Below, piece by piece: positions 7,093 to 15,022 of a DNA stretch of 15,046 nt. The stretch is from the NCBI GenBank assembly GCA_007136145.1, contig SLHN01000313.1:1-15046 (forward strand). The letters are read 5' to 3'. Numbering within the stretch: the stretch's first letter is position 1; each line of letters opens with the position of its first letter. This DNA is from Thioalkalivibrio sp. Lineage in GTDB: Bacteria > Pseudomonadota > Gammaproteobacteria > Ectothiorhodospirales > Ectothiorhodospiraceae. The position numbers and the translations under genes are program-made. The notes beneath the pieces were generated by a model. It ran no database searches and was not told where the DNA came from. It saw only the letters and a list, made by a program, of their open reading frames with translations.

Positions 7093-7099
7093 AGACGCC

Positions 7100-8434
7100 A
7101 TGGCCGTTTCCGTTACCGCAGAACGAAGGAATATTTTTGTAGTCGGCCTCGATGATTTTCATCTTGCCCAACTCAAGACCCTTCCTGACGCGGAACAGTA
7201 CGTGTTCCACGCGCTGTTCACTCACCGGGAACTCAAAAGCGGAAGAGGGTTTCCCATGCGGGAGTTGCTCGACGATGGTCGTCGGCAACTGAATGAATTC
7301 CCCGAGACCGTGGATGCCGTGGTCGGGTACTGGGATTTTCCGGTGAGCACGGCGCTGCCGATCTTGCGGCAGGATGTGGGACTTCCGGGTCCGACGCTGG
7401 AAGCCGTGCTGAAGTGCGAACACAAATACTGGAGCCGTCTCGAACAGGCCCGCGCAGTCCCGGAGCACATCGCCGATTTCTGTGCGGTCGACCCCTTTGC
7501 CGAGGATCCACTGGCCCAGGTGACCATCGGGTTTCCCTTCTGGCTGAAACCGGTAAAAGCCGTGCTTTCTCATCTCGGGTTCCTGATCGGCGATGACCGG
7601 GATTTCCGGCACGCGATAGAGCGGATCCGTGCCGGAATCCGCCGTTTCGGTGACCCCTTCAATCTGATTCTGGAGTTTGCCGAGCTTCCCGAAGAGGTCG
7701 CCATCGTCGATGGTAATTTCTGTATTGCGGAATCGCTGATCTCGGCGGGTCGCCAGTGCACCCTGGAGGGATACGTCTACCACGGCGAGGTGCAGGTCTA
7801 CGGGGCCGTGGATTCCCAGAGGGAAGGCGAGGCAGGCTCCTCGTTCACGAGCTATGAGTATCCGTCAACGCTGCCGGAATCCGTGCAGCAGCGGATGGCG
7901 GAGATCACATCCCGGGTGATGCGGCAGATCGGTTATGACGACGCGCCGTTCAACATCGAGTTCTACTGGGAGGAGGACACCAATCGCATCTGGCTGCTGG
8001 AGATCAACTGCCGCATTTCCAAGTCGCACGCACCGCTGTTTAACATGGTCGACGGCTGCTATCACCACCAGGTGATGATCGACCTCGGGCTTGGCCGAGA
8101 GCCAACGATGCCCCACAGGAAGGGGCAGTTTCGGTTCGCCGCGAAATTCATGGTTCGCCGATACGAGGATGCTCTGGTGACCCATGTACCCAGCCGGGGC
8201 GAGGTCGAGGCGATCGAAGCAGCGAATTCAGGGGTGGTAATCGAGATTGCGGTGCGGGAAGGTACGCAGCTCTCGCGATTGCCGTACCAGGATAGCTACA
8301 GTTATGAGGTTGCCGTCATCTTCGTGGGTGGACAGGACCGCGCTGACGTGAAACGCAAGTACGAATCGGTTCTTGCCCGGCTACCGTTGGAATTCGCCCG
8401 CGCCAACGAACCCATGCGGCCGCCCGCGCCATGA
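7100..8434 (+). CDS. ATP-grasp carboxylate-amine ligase-like protein
   Basis: Predicted ATP-grasp enzyme (444 aa), a fold that activates a carboxylate as an acyl-phosphate and joins it to an amine or thiol. The N-terminus (NIFVVGLDDFHL) fits a pre-ATP-grasp domain. Lys150 in FWLKPVKAV fits the nucleotide-binding lysine. Glu287 in NIEFYW and Glu301-Ile-Asn303-Cys-Arg305 in LLEINCRIS match the metal-binding Asp/Glu, Glu and Asn of D-Ala-D-Ala ligase in order and spacing. No biotin-carboxylase or phosphopantetheine domain is visible and no signal peptide, so it should be cytosolic. The substrate cannot be read from sequence. The gene ends in an ATGA overlap with the serine hydrolase gene and is therefore almost certainly co-transcribed with it. 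It begins after a structured leader with a consensus ribosome binding site. Confidence is high for the fold, low for any reaction. Confidence 0.88.
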   Translation: MAVSVTAERRNIFVVGLDDFHLAQLKTLPDAEQYVFHALFTHRELKSGRGFPMRELLDDGRRQLNEFPETVDAVVGYWDFPVSTALPILRQDVGLPGPTLEAVLKCEHKYWSRLEQARAVPEHIADFCAVDPFAEDPLAQVTIGFPFWLKPVKAVLSHLGFLIGDDRDFRHAIERIRAGIRRFGDPFNLILEFAELPEEVAIVDGNFCIAESLISAGRQCTLEGYVYHGEVQVYGAVDSQREGEAGSSFTSYEYPSTLPESVQQRMAEITSRVMRQIGYDDAPFNIEFYWEEDTNRIWLLEINCRISKSHAPLFNMVDGCYHHQVMIDLGLGREPTMPHRKGQFRFAAKFMVRRYEDALVTHVPSRGEVEAIEAANSGVVIEIAVREGTQLSRLPYQDSYSYEVAVIFVGGQDRADVKRKYESVLARLPLEFARANEPMRPPAP

Positions 8435-10467
8435 CCAGCGTCAAGACCAGGACCGAGTTTCCCCGTCGGGTCAGGGTCAAGGAGCATCTCTGGATTACCC
8501 TGCAGGACGGTGTGCGGCTGGCAGCACGCCTGTGGCGGCCAGAGGATGCACTGGAAGACCCTGTGCCAGCGATTCTGGAATACATCCCCTACCGCAAGCG
8601 CGATTCAACCCGGGACCGTGATGACCGGATGCATCACTACTTCGCCGGGCACGGCTATGCCTGTCTGCGGGTCGACCTGCGCGGCAGCGGTGACTCCGAG
8701 GGGGTGTTGCAGGACGAATACCTGCAGCAGGAACTCGACGACGGGGTCGAAGTCATCCGCTGGCTGGCTCGACAGCCCTGGTGCAGCGGTCAGGTGGGGA
8801 TGATCGGGATTTCCTGGGGCGGTTTCAATGGGCTGCAGATCGCAGCCATGCGCCCCCCGGCCCTGAAGGCCGTGGTCAGTGTCTGTTCCACCGATGACCG
8901 CTACGCCGACGACGTGCACCACATGGGTGGCTGCCTGCTCGGTGACAACCTGTCCTGGGCCTCGACCATGTTCGCCTACAACTCGCTGCCGCCCGACCCG
9001 GAGCTCGTGGGCGAGCGCTGGCGCGAGCTCTGGTTCGAGCGCCTCGAGGGCAGCGGCCTGTGGCTCGAGCAGTGGTTGCGCCATCAACGGCGGGATGGCT
9101 ACTGGAAACACGGGTCCATCTGCGAGGACTGGCAGGCGGTGCAGTGTCCGGTGATGGCCGTCAGCGGCTGGGCGGATGGTTATTCCAACGCGGTGTTCCG
9201 TATGCTGGCGCATCTGTCGGTGCCGCGCCTGGGGCTGGTGGGGCCGTGGAGCCACAAATACCCGCACCAGGGTGTGCCGGGCCCGGCGATCGGATTCCTG
9301 CAGGAATGCCTGCGCTGGTGGGATCACTGGCTGAAGGGCCGGGACACGGGAATCATGAATGAGCCGATGTTGCGCGCGTGGATGCAGGATAGTGTGCCAC
9401 CGACCACCTATTACGATGAGCGGCCGGGCCGATGGGTAGGGGAGTCCCGCTGGCCCTCCGAGCATGTGACCCGGCAGGCCCTGACCCTGGCCTGGCCGGG
9501 GGTCCTGGAACCAGGCGAGCCCTCGCTACCCGAGCGCGAAATGACCCTGCGCTCTCCGCTCAGCGTCGGACTCTTCGCCGGGAAGTGGTGCTCCTATGCC
9601 GCGACCCCGGATCTGCCCCACGATCAGCGCGAGGAGGACGGCGGGGCACTCGTCTTCACCAGCGCACCGCTGGAAGCACCGTTGGAGATCCTGGGTGCGA
9701 CGATGGTGGAGTTGCAGTTGAGCGTCGATCAGCCGGTGGCGATGGTTGCGGTGCGGCTGTCCGATGTGGCGCCCGACGACAAGGCGACCCGGATTACGTA
9801 TGGTCTGCTGAACCTTACCCACCGCGACGGCTCCGAATCGCCGAAGCCGCTGGAGCCGGGGCGAAGCTACCGCGTGCGGGTCAAGTGCAATGATGTCGCG
9901 CAATCCTTTCCCGCCGGTCACCGGATCCGGCTGTCCCTCTCCACCTCGTACTGGCCCCTCGTCTGGCCATCGCCCCAGCCTGTCTGCCTGCGCATCATCA
10001 CTGGTCAGAGCCGCCTTCTGCTGCCGGTGCGACCGCGTCGGGACAGTGAAGACGCCCGGATCGGATTCGAGCAGGCCGAAGTCGGTCCGGCGTCGACGCC
10101 CATCCGCCAACTGACGCCGCAGGCGCACAACTGGCGCGTGATCCGTGATCTTGCCGAAGATCGTTCCACCCTGGAAGTCGTGAATGACAGCGGTACCGTT
10201 CTGTTGCGAAAGATCGATCTCGAGATGCAGCGCAAGGCCCTGGAGTGGTACAGCTACCGCGGTGACGACTTCAATTCCACCCGTGGTGAGACCCTATGGA
10301 CCCGCGGTTTCCGGCGTGGCGAATGGGAGGTACATACCGTCACCCGAACGGTATTGCGGTCCACACCAGAGAATTTCCTGCTGCACGCGGAACTGGATGC
10401 ATTCGAGGGCGAGCGCCGTGTCTATTCGCGCAACTGGGATGTGACCATTCCGAGGGACCTCGTCTGA
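8431..10467 (+). CDS. CocE/NonD family (peptidase S15-like) alpha/beta serine hydrolase
   Basis: Predicted 678-aa hydrolase of the CocE/NonD family, whose members cleave esters (cocaine esterase) or amide bonds (X-Pro dipeptidyl peptidase, glutaryl-7-ACA acylase). The opening KEHLWITLQDGVRLAARLWRP and EYIPYRKRD are typical. The triad is readable: Ser128 in GISWGG, Asp249 in GWADGY, His275 in WSHKYPH. The second half (ALVFTSAPL, ILGATMVELQLS, IRLSLSTSYWP) matches the C-terminal jelly-roll domain of the family. At 678 residues it is roughly 100 longer than cocaine esterase, the extra lying after the jelly roll. There is no signal peptide. The ATG overlaps the ligase stop as ATGA with no separate Shine-Dalgarno site, suggesting termination-reinitiation and matched amounts of both proteins. 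It converges on the membrane-protein gene 25 bp away. Confidence 0.92.
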   Translation: MTSVKTRTEFPRRVRVKEHLWITLQDGVRLAARLWRPEDALEDPVPAILEYIPYRKRDSTRDRDDRMHHYFAGHGYACLRVDLRGSGDSEGVLQDEYLQQELDDGVEVIRWLARQPWCSGQVGMIGISWGGFNGLQIAAMRPPALKAVVSVCSTDDRYADDVHHMGGCLLGDNLSWASTMFAYNSLPPDPELVGERWRELWFERLEGSGLWLEQWLRHQRRDGYWKHGSICEDWQAVQCPVMAVSGWADGYSNAVFRMLAHLSVPRLGLVGPWSHKYPHQGVPGPAIGFLQECLRWWDHWLKGRDTGIMNEPMLRAWMQDSVPPTTYYDERPGRWVGESRWPSEHVTRQALTLAWPGVLEPGEPSLPEREMTLRSPLSVGLFAGKWCSYAATPDLPHDQREEDGGALVFTSAPLEAPLEILGATMVELQLSVDQPVAMVAVRLSDVAPDDKATRITYGLLNLTHRDGSESPKPLEPGRSYRVRVKCNDVAQSFPAGHRIRLSLSTSYWPLVWPSPQPVCLRIITGQSRLLLPVRPRRDSEDARIGFEQAEVGPASTPIRQLTPQAHNWRVIRDLAEDRSTLEVVNDSGTVLLRKIDLEMQRKALEWYSYRGDDFNSTRGETLWTRGFRRGEWEVHTVTRTVLRSTPENFLLHAELDAFEGERRVYSRNWDVTIPRDLV

Positions 10468-10492
10468 TCGACGCTCCCCCGGCTGGCACCCG

Positions 10493-10960
10493 CTATGCGG
10501 CAGGCATCAGCCACAGCGTGAGGGACAGCATCATGCCGGTCAGGCTGGCTCCGAAGATTGGCAAGACCATCAGCCCGGCGATGGCTTCCCGCTGAAACAG
10601 ACGGATGCCCATCACTACCAGGCTTGCACTCCAGCCAAGCGCGACCACCAATGCGAGCGCATTCCACTCCCGGAGCCAGAGCACCATCAACAGAAGGGGC
10701 AGGCCCAGGTTGATCGCGGCCAGCCCGAGGTCGTGGTTGCCTGCGGCTCGTCCGGCCGAAAGGGCGTAGGCAAAGGCGGCCCAGACCAGGAGCAGGCCGA
10801 AGCCGAAGGCGCCGGCCGCCGGTGAATGCAGCGGGGCGCGCAGTACCGCTGCGCCGCGAGGCTCGAGCCCCAGGCCGAGGCCAATGATCGCAAGCGCCGA
10901 AGCCAGACTCAGGATCAGCCAGAACCAGAGATTTCCGCGCTGAATGGTGGGTTCGGTCAT
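10493..10960 (-). CDS. Small five-helix membrane protein, probably TspO/MBR-like
   Basis: Product of 155 aa with five likely membrane helices (about residues 10-31, 50-71, 77-97, 99-120, 126-152). Length and topology fit the TspO/MBR family of tryptophan-rich sensory proteins, which bind porphyrins and other lipophilic ligands. Between helices 1 and 2, P-x(2)-SP-x(3)-F leads into a helix with Trp and Tyr (LVWAAFAYALS), resembling the NPP-x-W-x-F...W..LY segment of TspO. An Asn in helix 3 and LP-x-F in helix 5 also fit. Several signature tryptophans are missing, so this is divergent or a look-alike. AAGGAG (10966-10971) lies 5 nt upstream of the ATG. It faces the hydrolase gene tail to tail and diverges from the Amt fusion gene. 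Confidence 0.7.
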   Translation of the reverse strand: MTEPTIQRGNLWFWLILSLASALAIIGLGLGLEPRGAAVLRAPLHSPAAGAFGFGLLLVWAAFAYALSAGRAAGNHDLGLAAINLGLPLLLMVLWLREWNALALVVALGWSASLVVMGIRLFQREAIAGLMVLPIFGASLTGMMLSLTLWLMPAA

Positions 10961-11372
10961 GGGGACTCCTTCGTTTGCGGCGAAGCCGGGCGTCCGATCC
11001 TCGCCGTGCTTACCTTTTCTTCAGGACCATTGTGAAGGGCGTTCGTTCGTGAGGCGCGCTGGTGATGAGCGAAATGAGCCGTCCGCCAGATCCGTCGGTG
11101 AATTGTCGTCCGTTGGATCGGCCGAGACATTTCCCACTGGGGGCCAGCTTGCCGGTAGATCTATCGTGCTCAGCTGTCACGTGGCATCGATCCTGCAAGT
11201 TCCTGACCGGTACGGGCACTGTTCGTCTGCCGATTATCCACGGGTCCGGCTGTACCGGGCGCGTTGGACTCGGGTCGCTGGTCTGAATGCACCGGTTTGC
11301 CGCAGGTGGACGACGGGTCTCCCGAAAACGGTGCAACGTAGCCCCGTCCGCACCGCGTGCTGGAACCGATGC
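10961..11372. other. 412-bp divergent intergenic region
   Basis: This lies between the TspO-like gene (leftward) and the Amt fusion (rightward). It holds the ribosome binding site of the former and a sigma-54-like promoter for the latter (11182-11196). The near-palindrome TGTCACGTGGCA (11175-11186) overlaps the -24 element. The Amt frame stays open through this region, but the translation has no Amt-like features before 11373. Apart from these I see nothing gene-like. Confidence 0.6.
11182..11196 (+). promoter_or_regulatory. Candidate sigma-54 (-24/-12) promoter for the Amt fusion gene
   Basis: TGGCAT-N5-CTGC matches the sigma-54 consensus TGGCAC-N5-TTGC at 8 of 10 positions, with the invariant GG (11183-11184) and GC (11195-11196) exactly 10 nt apart. 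Transcription would start near 11208, giving a leader of about 165 nt. Sigma-54/NtrC control is the rule for enterobacterial ammonium transporter operons, which raises plausibility. No clear NtrC site was found. Confidence 0.4.
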
Positions 11373-14300
11373 ATGAACCCGAGTCAGATCGACATTCTGT
11401 GGATCCTTCTTTCCGCGGCCCTCGTCTTCACGATGCAGGCAGGGTTTCTGTGTCTCGAGTCCGGCCTGACCCGAAGCAAGAACGCGATCAACGTGGCCAT
11501 CAAGAACGTCGCGGATTTCGCGGTCGCCGTCGCCCTGTTCTGGGCCTTTGGATTCGCCCTGATGTTCGGCTCCAGCATCCATGGGCTGGTCGGGGTCGGC
11601 CCCTTCCTTGAGTCCGTCGGATATGGTGCTGACCCCTGGTTCAGTGCCTTCTTCATCTTTCAGGCGATGTTCTGCGCCACCGCGGCGACGATTGTTTCCG
11701 GCGCGGTGGCTGAACGCATGCGTTTCAGCGCATATGTCATCGTGACCATCGCGGTTGCGGGCCTGATTTATCCGGTCTTCGGGCACTGGGCGTGGGGTGG
11801 CGCGCTGGGCGGGGCGACAGGCTGGCTCGAAGGTATCGGTTTCGTCGATTTCGCGGGGGCGACCGTGGTCCATGGAGTGGGCGGCTGGGTGGCCCTGGCC
11901 GCTGTTCTTGTCATCGGTCCGCGAAACGGGCGCTTCGATGCAGGCAGATCCGGTCCTCACGCGATTACCGGCGGGAATCTGCCGTTGGCGATGCTCGGTG
12001 GTTTGCTCCTGTTTTTCGGTTGGTTCGGATTCAACGGGGGAAGCACCCTGCGCCTGGACGCGACGGTTCCGGCAATACTTGCGAACACTACCCTGTCGGC
12101 AGTTTCGGGTGTCCTGATGGGTCTGTTTCTGGGATGGAGGCTGCGCGGTCGGGCAGAGGTCATGTACGCACTCAACGGCGCGATTGCAGGCCTGGTGGCG
12201 ATTACCGCGAGTGCGCATGCGGTCGCCGCGTCGGAGGCGGTCCTGATCGGCCTGGTGGGAAGCGGCGTGATGGTTCTCAGCCATGAATGGTTCCTGCGCA
12301 GGCGTGTCGACGACGCCGTGGGTGCCGTCCCGTCCCATCTGGTGGCCGGCATCTGGGGCACGATGGCGGTGGCGCTCTTTGGTGACCTGGGTGCCCTGGG
12401 GACGGGCTTGCCGAGGATCGAGCAGCTCGGCGTTCAGCTTGTCGGGATTGTCGCATGCGGCTTGTGGTCGTTCGGGATCGCGTACTTTGTTCTGAAGGGA
12501 ATCGACCGGATTCACCCGCTGCGAGTGAGCCCCGAGGCCGAGCGGATCGGATTGAACGTATCCGAACACGGTGCCCAGACGGAATTGCAGGAGCTGCTGC
12601 AGACCATGGAGGCACAGGAAAAGACGCGCGACCTGAGCGTGCGGGTTCCGGTGGAACCCTTTACCGAGGTGGGTCAGATCGCGGCAGGATACAACCGGGT
12701 GATGGATGCGCTCGAAAAGGCGATCGACCATACCCGCGCAATCATTCGCGATGTTCGTGAAGGGATCGTGACGGTCAGTGCGGACGGATTGGTGCGGAGC
12801 GTCAACCCGGGCGCGGAGCAACTTTTTGGTATGCCCGCGGCTTACGCGATAGGGCAACCCGTGAATGTCCTGCTCGCCGGATGTGCGCCCGATGACTCCG
12901 CGGGGGCACGGAAGTGGGTTCCTGGCCGAAAGCTCGAACTAAGGATACGGCGCGAAGGCGAGGCGATGCGTTATGTGGAACTTTCGGTCAGCGAGAGCCG
13001 CCTCGGCAGCGAACGCGTTCTGACCGGCTTGTTCCGGGACGTGACCGAACGTCGCCAGATTCTCGACCAGCTTCAGGGTCAGCGCGATCTGGCCGAAGTG
13101 ACGCTGGCGTCCATTGGTGATGGCGTCATCACCACCGATGAGTCCGGCACCATCCAGTATCTGAACCCGGTGGCGGAGCGCCTGACCGGCTGGACCCTCG
13201 ATGAGGCAAGGGGCCGCGGTGTCGGGCAGGTGTATCGCCTCGAGGACGAAGTGACCAATGCGCGAATGGAAAACCCCGTGCGGGATGTGCTCCTGCGTGG
13301 GAAGGAAGCGCGTCGCCACGATCATGGGATGCTGATTCGCCGGGATGGACTGCATGTCCCGGTTCAGGACACCGCGGCGCCGATACGCAACCGGAATGGC
13401 CACGTCATCGGTGCGGTGCTGGTTTTCCATGATGTGACGGTCACGTTGAACCTGACTCGCGAACTCACCCACCAGGCGAGACATGACGCACTCACCGGGG
13501 TTCCCAACCGGAGGGAATTCGAGCGCCGCCTGCTGGCATTGCTCGGCACCCCGCGCGATAGCGGTACCAGCCATGTTCTGTGCTATCTGGACCTTGATCA
13601 GTTCAAGGTTGTGAATGACACCTGTGGCCATGTTGCCGGCGATGAACTCCTACGCCAGGTGACGACCCTGCTGCGTGATCACGTGCGTGAGTCCGACGTG
13701 CTTGCGCGGCTGGGCGGAGACGAGTTCGGAATCCTTTTTCTCGGTTGCTCGCTGGAAAAGGCGACTGAAATGGCTGAGCTGTTGCGGGGGCTGATTCAGG
13801 AATTCCGCTTTTCCTGGGATGGCAAGACTTTCGCGATCGGGGTCAGTATCGGTCTGGTTGCCGTGTTGCCCGAGGATCATGACCTCGGCAAGTTGCTGTC
13901 CGCGGCGGATACCGCTTGTTACGCGGCGAAGGAGTCGGGCAGGAACCGGCTCCATACCTATCGCAAGGACGATGATCATGTCGTGCTTCGACATGGGCAG
14001 ATGCAATGGGTCACTCGCCTGCGCGCGGCATTGGATCAGGACCGATTGCGGCTCTACGCGCAACCGATCATGGCCCTGCCACCCGATGATGCTTCGTTTC
14101 CCCATTACGAGATTCTCGTGCGTCTGGAGGAGGACGGCCGGATCATCAGTCCGGAGAACTTCATCCCCGCGGCCGAGCGCTACGGCCTGATGCCGCAGAT
14201 CGACGAATGGGTTTTCAACAATACCCTGTCCTGGCTCGGTGACCTGTTTCGCCAACGCGGTGAGATCGAAAGCACGTTCGGTATCAATCTTTCTGGGGCG

Positions 14301-14771
14301 TCCCTCAGCGATGTGCGCTTCCGGGACGCCGTCGTAATGGCCTTGGAGCGTGCGAGCCTGCCGACCGGAGCGATCTGTATCGAGGTTACAGAGAGTTCGG
14401 CGGTCGCCAACCTGTCCCAGGTCGTGGAATTCATCCGGCGGGTGAAGCGGCTTGGCTGCACCTTCGCACTGGATGATTTCGGCAGCGGGCTGTCCTCATT
14501 CGCATACCTCAAGGCCATGCCGGTCGACTTTCTCAAGATTGACGGGGGTTTCGTGAAGGACATCGAACGGGATCCGATCGATCTCGCGATGGTGCAATCC
14601 ATAAACACGATCGGTCACACGATGGGGCTGAAAACCATCGCGGAGTTCGTCGAGAGCGAGGCCGTACTCCGGCGCCTGATCGAACTTGGTGTCGATTACG
14701 CGCAGGGATTTCATATCGGCCAGCCACACCCGCTGGTGGATCTCCATCACGTGAGAATGATGCCACGCTGA
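11373..14771 (+). CDS. Ammonium transporter (Amt) - HAMP-like - PAS-PAS-GGDEF-EAL fusion
   Basis: A 1132-aa fusion of an Amt channel/sensor to a bifunctional c-di-GMP module. Residues 1 to about 395 are a full Amt protein with about 11 membrane helices. The pore twin histidines are His167 (VVHGVGGW) and His322 (SHLVAGIWG), with the VDFAG Asp, AERMRF and GWFGFNGGS motifs. The usual Amt C-terminal ERIGLNVSEHG follows, then a HAMP-like helix pair (DLSVRVPVEPFTEVGQIA) and two PAS domains. GGDEF is canonical: DLDQFKVVND, GGDEF at 781-785 and an RxxD inhibitory site (RESD, 772-775). EAL has E-I-L at 913-915 and keeps the Asn of INLS, Glu of VTES, DDFGSG, Lys of LKID, Glu of AEFVES and Gln of AQGF. 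Both activities should be intact. The start at 11373 (MNPSQIDILW) fits the Amt N-terminus, though its ribosome binding site (GGAA) is weak. The likely role is ammonium-responsive control of c-di-GMP at the inner membrane, as Amt-kinase fusions (Ks-Amt5) sense ammonium. Transport as well is possible. Confidence 0.93.
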   Translation: MNPSQIDILWILLSAALVFTMQAGFLCLESGLTRSKNAINVAIKNVADFAVAVALFWAFGFALMFGSSIHGLVGVGPFLESVGYGADPWFSAFFIFQAMFCATAATIVSGAVAERMRFSAYVIVTIAVAGLIYPVFGHWAWGGALGGATGWLEGIGFVDFAGATVVHGVGGWVALAAVLVIGPRNGRFDAGRSGPHAITGGNLPLAMLGGLLLFFGWFGFNGGSTLRLDATVPAILANTTLSAVSGVLMGLFLGWRLRGRAEVMYALNGAIAGLVAITASAHAVAASEAVLIGLVGSGVMVLSHEWFLRRRVDDAVGAVPSHLVAGIWGTMAVALFGDLGALGTGLPRIEQLGVQLVGIVACGLWSFGIAYFVLKGIDRIHPLRVSPEAERIGLNVSEHGAQTELQELLQTMEAQEKTRDLSVRVPVEPFTEVGQIAAGYNRVMDALEKAIDHTRAIIRDVREGIVTVSADGLVRSVNPGAEQLFGMPAAYAIGQPVNVLLAGCAPDDSAGARKWVPGRKLELRIRREGEAMRYVELSVSESRLGSERVLTGLFRDVTERRQILDQLQGQRDLAEVTLASIGDGVITTDESGTIQYLNPVAERLTGWTLDEARGRGVGQVYRLEDEVTNARMENPVRDVLLRGKEARRHDHGMLIRRDGLHVPVQDTAAPIRNRNGHVIGAVLVFHDVTVTLNLTRELTHQARHDALTGVPNRREFERRLLALLGTPRDSGTSHVLCYLDLDQFKVVNDTCGHVAGDELLRQVTTLLRDHVRESDVLARLGGDEFGILFLGCSLEKATEMAELLRGLIQEFRFSWDGKTFAIGVSIGLVAVLPEDHDLGKLLSAADTACYAAKESGRNRLHTYRKDDDHVVLRHGQMQWVTRLRAALDQDRLRLYAQPIMALPPDDASFPHYEILVRLEEDGRIISPENFIPAAERYGLMPQIDEWVFNNTLSWLGDLFRQRGEIESTFGINLSGASLSDVRFRDAVVMALERASLPTGAICIEVTESSAVANLSQVVEFIRRVKRLGCTFALDDFGSGLSSFAYLKAMPVDFLKIDGGFVKDIERDPIDLAMVQSINTIGHTMGLKTIAEFVESEAVLRRLIELGVDYAQGFHIGQPHPLVDLHHVRMMPR

Positions 14772-14810
14772 CGCTCATGGCCTTGGAGTATCACCCCGGA
14801 CGGCACGAGG

Positions 14811-14919
14811 CGTGGGGTGCCAATGAGCGCAGCGAATTGCGCCGCTCGAGGCCCAGGGGCCTGGAACCAGGTCCGACCTGGTATCGGTGCGGTTCGGCTG
14901 CGCCTCACGGTACCCCACG
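14811..14919 (+). repeat. Dispersed 109-bp intergenic repeat, copy C
   Basis: The ends CGTGGGGTGCC and GGTACCCCACG are inverted repeats with one mismatch. It carries the left motif GCGCAGCGAATTGCGCC and the right motif GGTGCGGTTCGGCTGCGCC in the order and spacing of copy A, at the same 109-bp length. The two halves are themselves imperfect inverted repeats over about 30 bp. It lies 39 bp after the stop of the Amt fusion gene, is non-coding, and is the best preserved of the three copies at its ends. Confidence 0.88.
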
Positions 14920-14959
14920 AGAAAGATGTTCACGATAAACCGGCCATCCTTGCGCTTAT

Positions 14960-15022
14960 CTACCGATGGAATTGGCCTGATGCTTCGGGTTGGTAGAGGA
15001 TTTCGATGATGCGTACGGTCAT
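14960..15022 (-). CDS. 20-codon open frame with a strong ribosome binding site; possible gene remnant
   Basis: On the - strand GGGGAGG lies 4 nt before an ATG at 15022. The frame reads MTVRIIEILYQPEASG... and stops at TAG (14960-14962) after 20 codons. I do not recognise the peptide. The good initiation site with an early stop, close to repeat copy C, could mean a truncated gene, a leader peptide, or chance. A competing + strand ATG at 15006, preceded by AGAGGA, would encode a protein cut by the window edge. Confidence 0.25.
   Translation of the reverse strand: MTVRIIEILYQPEASGQFHR

Noticed and set aside
6998..7099. 34-codon N-terminal extension of the ATP-grasp protein
   Set aside because: It would run through two inverted repeats, while GGAGGTGA sits at ideal distance before the ATG at 7100.
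11288..11335. TGCACC (11288-11293) and GGTGCA (11330-11335) as an NtrC binding site
   Set aside because: NtrC half-sites are separated by about 5 nt; here 36 nt lie between them and they fall downstream of the proposed sigma-54 promoter.
10944..11372. 143-codon N-terminal extension of the Amt fusion
   Set aside because: The translation is unlike any domain, it overlaps the start of the divergent membrane-protein gene, and the Amt family begins with the MNPSQIDILW-type helix at 11373.
11010..12857. 615-codon open frame on the - strand
   Set aside because: Antisense to the Amt domain; composition dominated by Arg, Asp, His and Pro without any domain, typical of a shadow frame.
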